A stretch of DNA of 43,865 nt, from assembly GCA_044449065.1 (NCBI GenBank), contig JBIOHP010000031.1:1-43865 (forward strand), given 5' to 3'. The position numbers were made by a program, and so were the translations under genes. Source of the DNA: JBIOHP01 sp044449065 (GTDB lineage Bacteria; Bacteroidota; Ignavibacteria; UBA10030; SZUA-254). Positions 41,801-43,865 of the stretch are shown here, piece after piece. The notes beneath the pieces were generated by a model. That model saw only the letters and a list, made by a program, of their open reading frames with translations, searched no databases and was not told where the DNA came from. Every line of letters starts with the position of its first letter. Position 1 is the first letter of the stretch.

Positions 41801-43865
41801 TACCATAATGCATCCGTTACAATATGCAGTGACAATTTCAGGAAAAGTCCAGATGAGCGTGTCCTCCGACTCAAAGGGATTCTTTTCTTTCCCCGGCCTC
41901 GATTCAGGTTCTTATGCAATCTCCTATAAATTTCCTCAAAAACCATTTGATCCTTACGTAATCTTTACGGGACCAACATCCTATACCTTCGATGCCAAAC
42001 CGGAGACTATCTTTGTACAAATGGGATTCAGGAGACCATGGAATCAGATCAGCGGCACAATTTTTCAGGATATCAATGAAAACGGCACACAGGATATTGG
42101 CGAGGGAGGGATTTCCAATTGGATGGTAAAGATCACGGGAGCTAATACAGATTCGACCCTTACGGACTTTGCAGGAAATTATCATTTTAAAAAAATCGAC
42201 CGCGGTTTTACCTATGTAACTGAGAATCTAAAGCCGGAGTTTGAACAGGTGTATCCGAGGTGGTATGAACACTATATAGTAGGCCAGGATACATTAGGAA
42301 AGAATATTCAAAATATCAATTTTGCAATTCACCCAATACCGGCGCGGATAAAAATCCAGATGACGGTACATGATAACTCATACCACGTGATGCAGAAGTT
42401 GTACTGGGGGAACAGAGTCGGCGCAACCTATGGCATATGGGGAACAACTCCCACTGCCAGCTATATTGATTATTCCGAGGGCGAAACTGAACTTCCACCG
42501 ACTTATTATCCCCTGATTTATCAATTTTTTGACGCGCGGTTTCAAGACCCGCATCATACCCCAAACCAATTCGGAGAAGGATCATGGACAGATATGCGCA
42601 ATTACTATTCGCCGGCACAAGTAGATACGCACCTTGTCACATTTCTCCCGGGTTACAATGAAGGCGGAAATTATCCGATGACTATCAGCTGGAATAAAAA
42701 CGATGTGTATTCCTCCTTTGCAAGGAATGTAGCCCTTGTCGATACGTTTGGTACTACAATTCAAATGAGAGGCACTGATAGTTTAGTTATCACCGACCCG
42801 AATATCCGATGGCTCCTCATCATCTCACGTAATCCCGTACTGCCAAGCATCTTTTCTTCAAGCTGGCATCTTGTTTCAATACCCGGACTCCTTGTATCGG
42901 GATATATCAACGATATTGTGCCGTTTGTTGAATCATCTCCCTATTTGTACGACGTATCATCAGGATATAAAGCTGTAGATTCTATGATCCCGGGAGTCGG
43001 TTACTGGCTGAAATATCCAGATATAGATATCAATGTAGGTGGAATACGCGACCCGCGCCCCTTGCCTGAGACGCTATCGCTTAAGATGGGATGGAATTTA
43101 ATCGGCGCGGCAAATATTCCCCTCAGCGTTAATTCCCTCACCACAATTCCTCCAGTTAACACCAGTCTATTCTATGGATACAATGAGGGATATCAATCTG
43201 CCGATACGCTGAAACCGTATCAGGGGTATTGGGTCAAAGTAAGCCGGGATGCTTTATTGATTCTTGATAATGTTCAAACTAAAAATTCATCTCCTCCCGT
43301 ACTTCCGGAACAAAAGGCGAATATCATATTCAAAGACGCCGGCGAAATATTGCAAACTCTCGAACTTGGCGATGGTGGAACAGAGTCTAATCCAACCATG
43401 AATCTTTTCCGGTACGAAATGCCGCCATTACCCCCTGCCGGTGTGCCGGATATACGCTTTGCATCGGGGCGATATTTAGAACTCATTCCATCGTATAAAT
43501 CTGCAGATTATCCAATTCAATTATCAGGAAATATTCAATACCCTCTATCTATCGAATGTCGTTCATCAGCGTCGATGAGATCGGTCAATATCTGGGTGAT
43601 AATCGGATCAAAGATGTTGCCACTGCTCGAAGACGGCTGCGTGACAGTTAACGACTCACATGAGCCCATTATGTTGCGCGTGGTAAAAAAGAGCCAAACA
43701 GTATCGCCGAAGGAGTACTCTCTCGAACAAAATTACCCGAACCCTTTCAATCCGGTTACCGTAATACATTATAGTTTGCCTGCCGCGTCTAAAGTGCACA
43801 TGGTCGTTTACAATGTTCTAGGTCAGGTTGTTAAAACTCTGGTGGATGAAATTCAAGATGGAGGA
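38820..43865 (+). CDS. Giant T9SS-secreted multidomain protein (partial, runs off the right edge)
   Basis: The frame is open for 1682 codons from GTG 38820 to the window end. An in-frame stop at 38808 and the absence of any ATG before the signal peptide make GTG the start. The signal peptide is KKKFLNRIRFSLPLAIIV..PSYA. Residues about 70-340 hold YCF48/BNR-like propeller repeats (GGSTWS, GGNTWN, GGLTWR, WGYSWN, KGLSWT, GKSWYY). About 365-700 are three FnIII-like domains with YYWRI/YYWRV strands. About 740-980 is a beta-rich region I do not recognise. About 1075-1125 is an SdrD/Cna-B-like domain (GTIFQDINENGTQDIGEGG). From about 1634 comes the type IX sorting signal, NYPNPFNP then YNVLGQVVKTLVDE. 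The rest of that signal, about 20-30 residues, lies outside the window. It is a probable cell-surface protein, perhaps an adhesin. Confidence 0.85.
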   Translation, partial: MTYRFIKKKFLNRIRFSLPLAIIVCIVIPSYAQDRNQQSSFIPPGKISASKYSRIVTSGSPCDLPPFTYQNSGVQNNLNGIASNSLLNMTVVGEWGTILSTTNGGSTWSPQVSGTKENLLAVQFQDLMNGIIVGTSGTTLWTSDGGNTWNQSYSGATVAFRSLVYLPFYGYLAVGDYGTMLLTLDGGLTWRVLSSGVSSKLTSIVFSPDSRTGLAVGWEGTILRTTDWGYSWNQISYSPNWRFYSVSFGDNSHAAIIGKNSLDGTSIYLYSIDKGLSWTQPAYPPNPMNSDSVGTVSLTPGDTVYSTMGNIFRASSDMGKSWYYTNQFKCRVIRASNTTPTLICEGGTIIRTSDSRWPGELIRLTTPLNNSLNVPVDNGVLFSWDAYSGSTIGDSIQYGFQLSIDPGFNCATLISDTFITNRTLTLGNLQKGRTYYWRVIATGTRGQTDKFGVSKFTTDTVSLAQAPSPVTPANGSIDQHVDINLQSIYVLQFNWRRYPDYIYPDNSVATASMHVQISAYPVFTPPMIVDQVLLPNDTVRIFSPFGCSVKYYWRIRPVFDAPVVAPWSDTWEFTTASTPKPYPSLMRLSPSNGSTDYPMLMKHGDIALRMRFNWKPYPVKLNQDGSFEGAQYLMQFGDDSLSVARGNDSTYTFTSAESLGHAFSSYKLFIPFKKYYWRIRAGYTVGGYPWSDVWSFSGIGTPSTIQKAQRVDLDSLLLADSLQQRGSPSLQQSYQEDTLLTLAVRCIVPPTILTRDSLTLIVCDTGDVSQPWHAIMAHILPYLDASNNYNPIYNDYEVTGLGKDGYQAVLQTFQNIHKGDVITMTGFVMEIPPGNIMSNSEFHCLRITALGSSDTTMPLYQSSVSDFYNGANIHFSRGEQYEGSIVELHNLTVHSILDANRGTFDIIDGAGDVMPTTDLSCWFTLVGHRNPASTYTLPHAGAHINVIRGTIITTSGKYRIAPILPGDIVLAPDPAHAITGFIYYTDRNIDSVSDTIMHPLQYAVTISGKVQMSVSSDSKGFFSFPGLDSGSYAISYKFPQKPFDPYVIFTGPTSYTFDAKPETIFVQMGFRRPWNQISGTIFQDINENGTQDIGEGGISNWMVKITGANTDSTLTDFAGNYHFKKIDRGFTYVTENLKPEFEQVYPRWYEHYIVGQDTLGKNIQNINFAIHPIPARIKIQMTVHDNSYHVMQKLYWGNRVGATYGIWGTTPTASYIDYSEGETELPPTYYPLIYQFFDARFQDPHHTPNQFGEGSWTDMRNYYSPAQVDTHLVTFLPGYNEGGNYPMTISWNKNDVYSSFARNVALVDTFGTTIQMRGTDSLVITDPNIRWLLIISRNPVLPSIFSSSWHLVSIPGLLVSGYINDIVPFVESSPYLYDVSSGYKAVDSMIPGVGYWLKYPDIDINVGGIRDPRPLPETLSLKMGWNLIGAANIPLSVNSLTTIPPVNTSLFYGYNEGYQSADTLKPYQGYWVKVSRDALLILDNVQTKNSSPPVLPEQKANIIFKDAGEILQTLELGDGGTESNPTMNLFRYEMPPLPPAGVPDIRFASGRYLELIPSYKSADYPIQLSGNIQYPLSIECRSSASMRSVNIWVIIGSKMLPLLEDGCVTVNDSHEPIMLRVVKKSQTVSPKEYSLEQNYPNPFNPVTVIHYSLPAASKVHMVVYNVLGQVVKTLVDEIQDGG

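Noticed and set aside
1..43865. tRNA, rRNA, prophage or integrase genes
   Set aside because: I looked on both strands for clover-leaf-like segments, rRNA signatures and recombinase or phage structural genes, and saw none I could support.

Overview
The window suggests a Bacteroidota/Ignavibacteria-type bacterium. The evidence is a partial giant secreted protein at the right edge with a NYPNPFNP-type type IX secretion C-terminal sorting signal, a YpdA-family thiol reductase, outer-membrane barrels ending in phenylalanine, and several genes without a clear Shine-Dalgarno. The taxon is inferred, since no rRNA is present. I saw no tRNA, rRNA or CRISPR array.

Layout. (1) 0.2-3.6 kb, minus strand: an ApeA-type HEPN anti-phage gene split by a one-base frameshift, an unrecognised 248-aa protein that overlaps the gene upstream of it, and a YpdA-type flavin disulfide reductase. 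A 129-bp MITE-like inverted-repeat element lies just upstream, and pieces of its terminal repeat recur nearby. (2) 4.1-4.3 kb: an orphan 56-aa membrane protein, then a 710-bp AT-rich region with FNR/CRP-like dyads. (3) 5.0-13.9 kb, plus strand: an extracellular-electron-transfer-like cluster. It encodes three multiheme c-type cytochromes (8, 4 and 12 potential haem sites), two paralogous NHL beta-propellers (the first a lipoprotein) and two predicted outer-membrane beta-structured proteins. The order is cytochrome-barrel-NHL-cytochrome, then barrel-NHL-cytochrome, so the same parts are used twice. (4) 14.0-15.1 kb: a tandem pair of DinB-fold proteins, followed by a strong terminator and a small unknown membrane protein on the minus strand. 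(5) 16.5-35.9 kb, minus strand: six tandem paralogues of about 1000 aa, each a polytopic MFS/SpeE-like membrane half fused to a SAM-binding spermidine-synthase-like domain and a TPR-like tail. They fill about 44% of the window and are interrupted once by an oppositely oriented single-domain response regulator. (6) 36.2-38.5 kb, plus strand: a DUF4153-type membrane protein and a stand-alone AlaX-like tRNA-editing domain. (7) 38.8 kb to the edge: a secreted protein of at least 1682 aa with YCF48-like propeller repeats, FnIII-like domains, an SdrD/Cna-B-like domain and the T9SS signal.

How it may fit together. Region 3 has the parts expected of an envelope electron conduit: secreted haem proteins, barrels and propeller scaffolds. 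Region 5 is the most unusual part. The membrane half is highly conserved between copies while the C-terminal TPR-like tail varies. Acidic residues of the aminopropyltransferase active site are replaced by E and N, so 'spermidine synthase' is probably the wrong function. Whether regions 3 and 5 cooperate cannot be decided from sequence alone.
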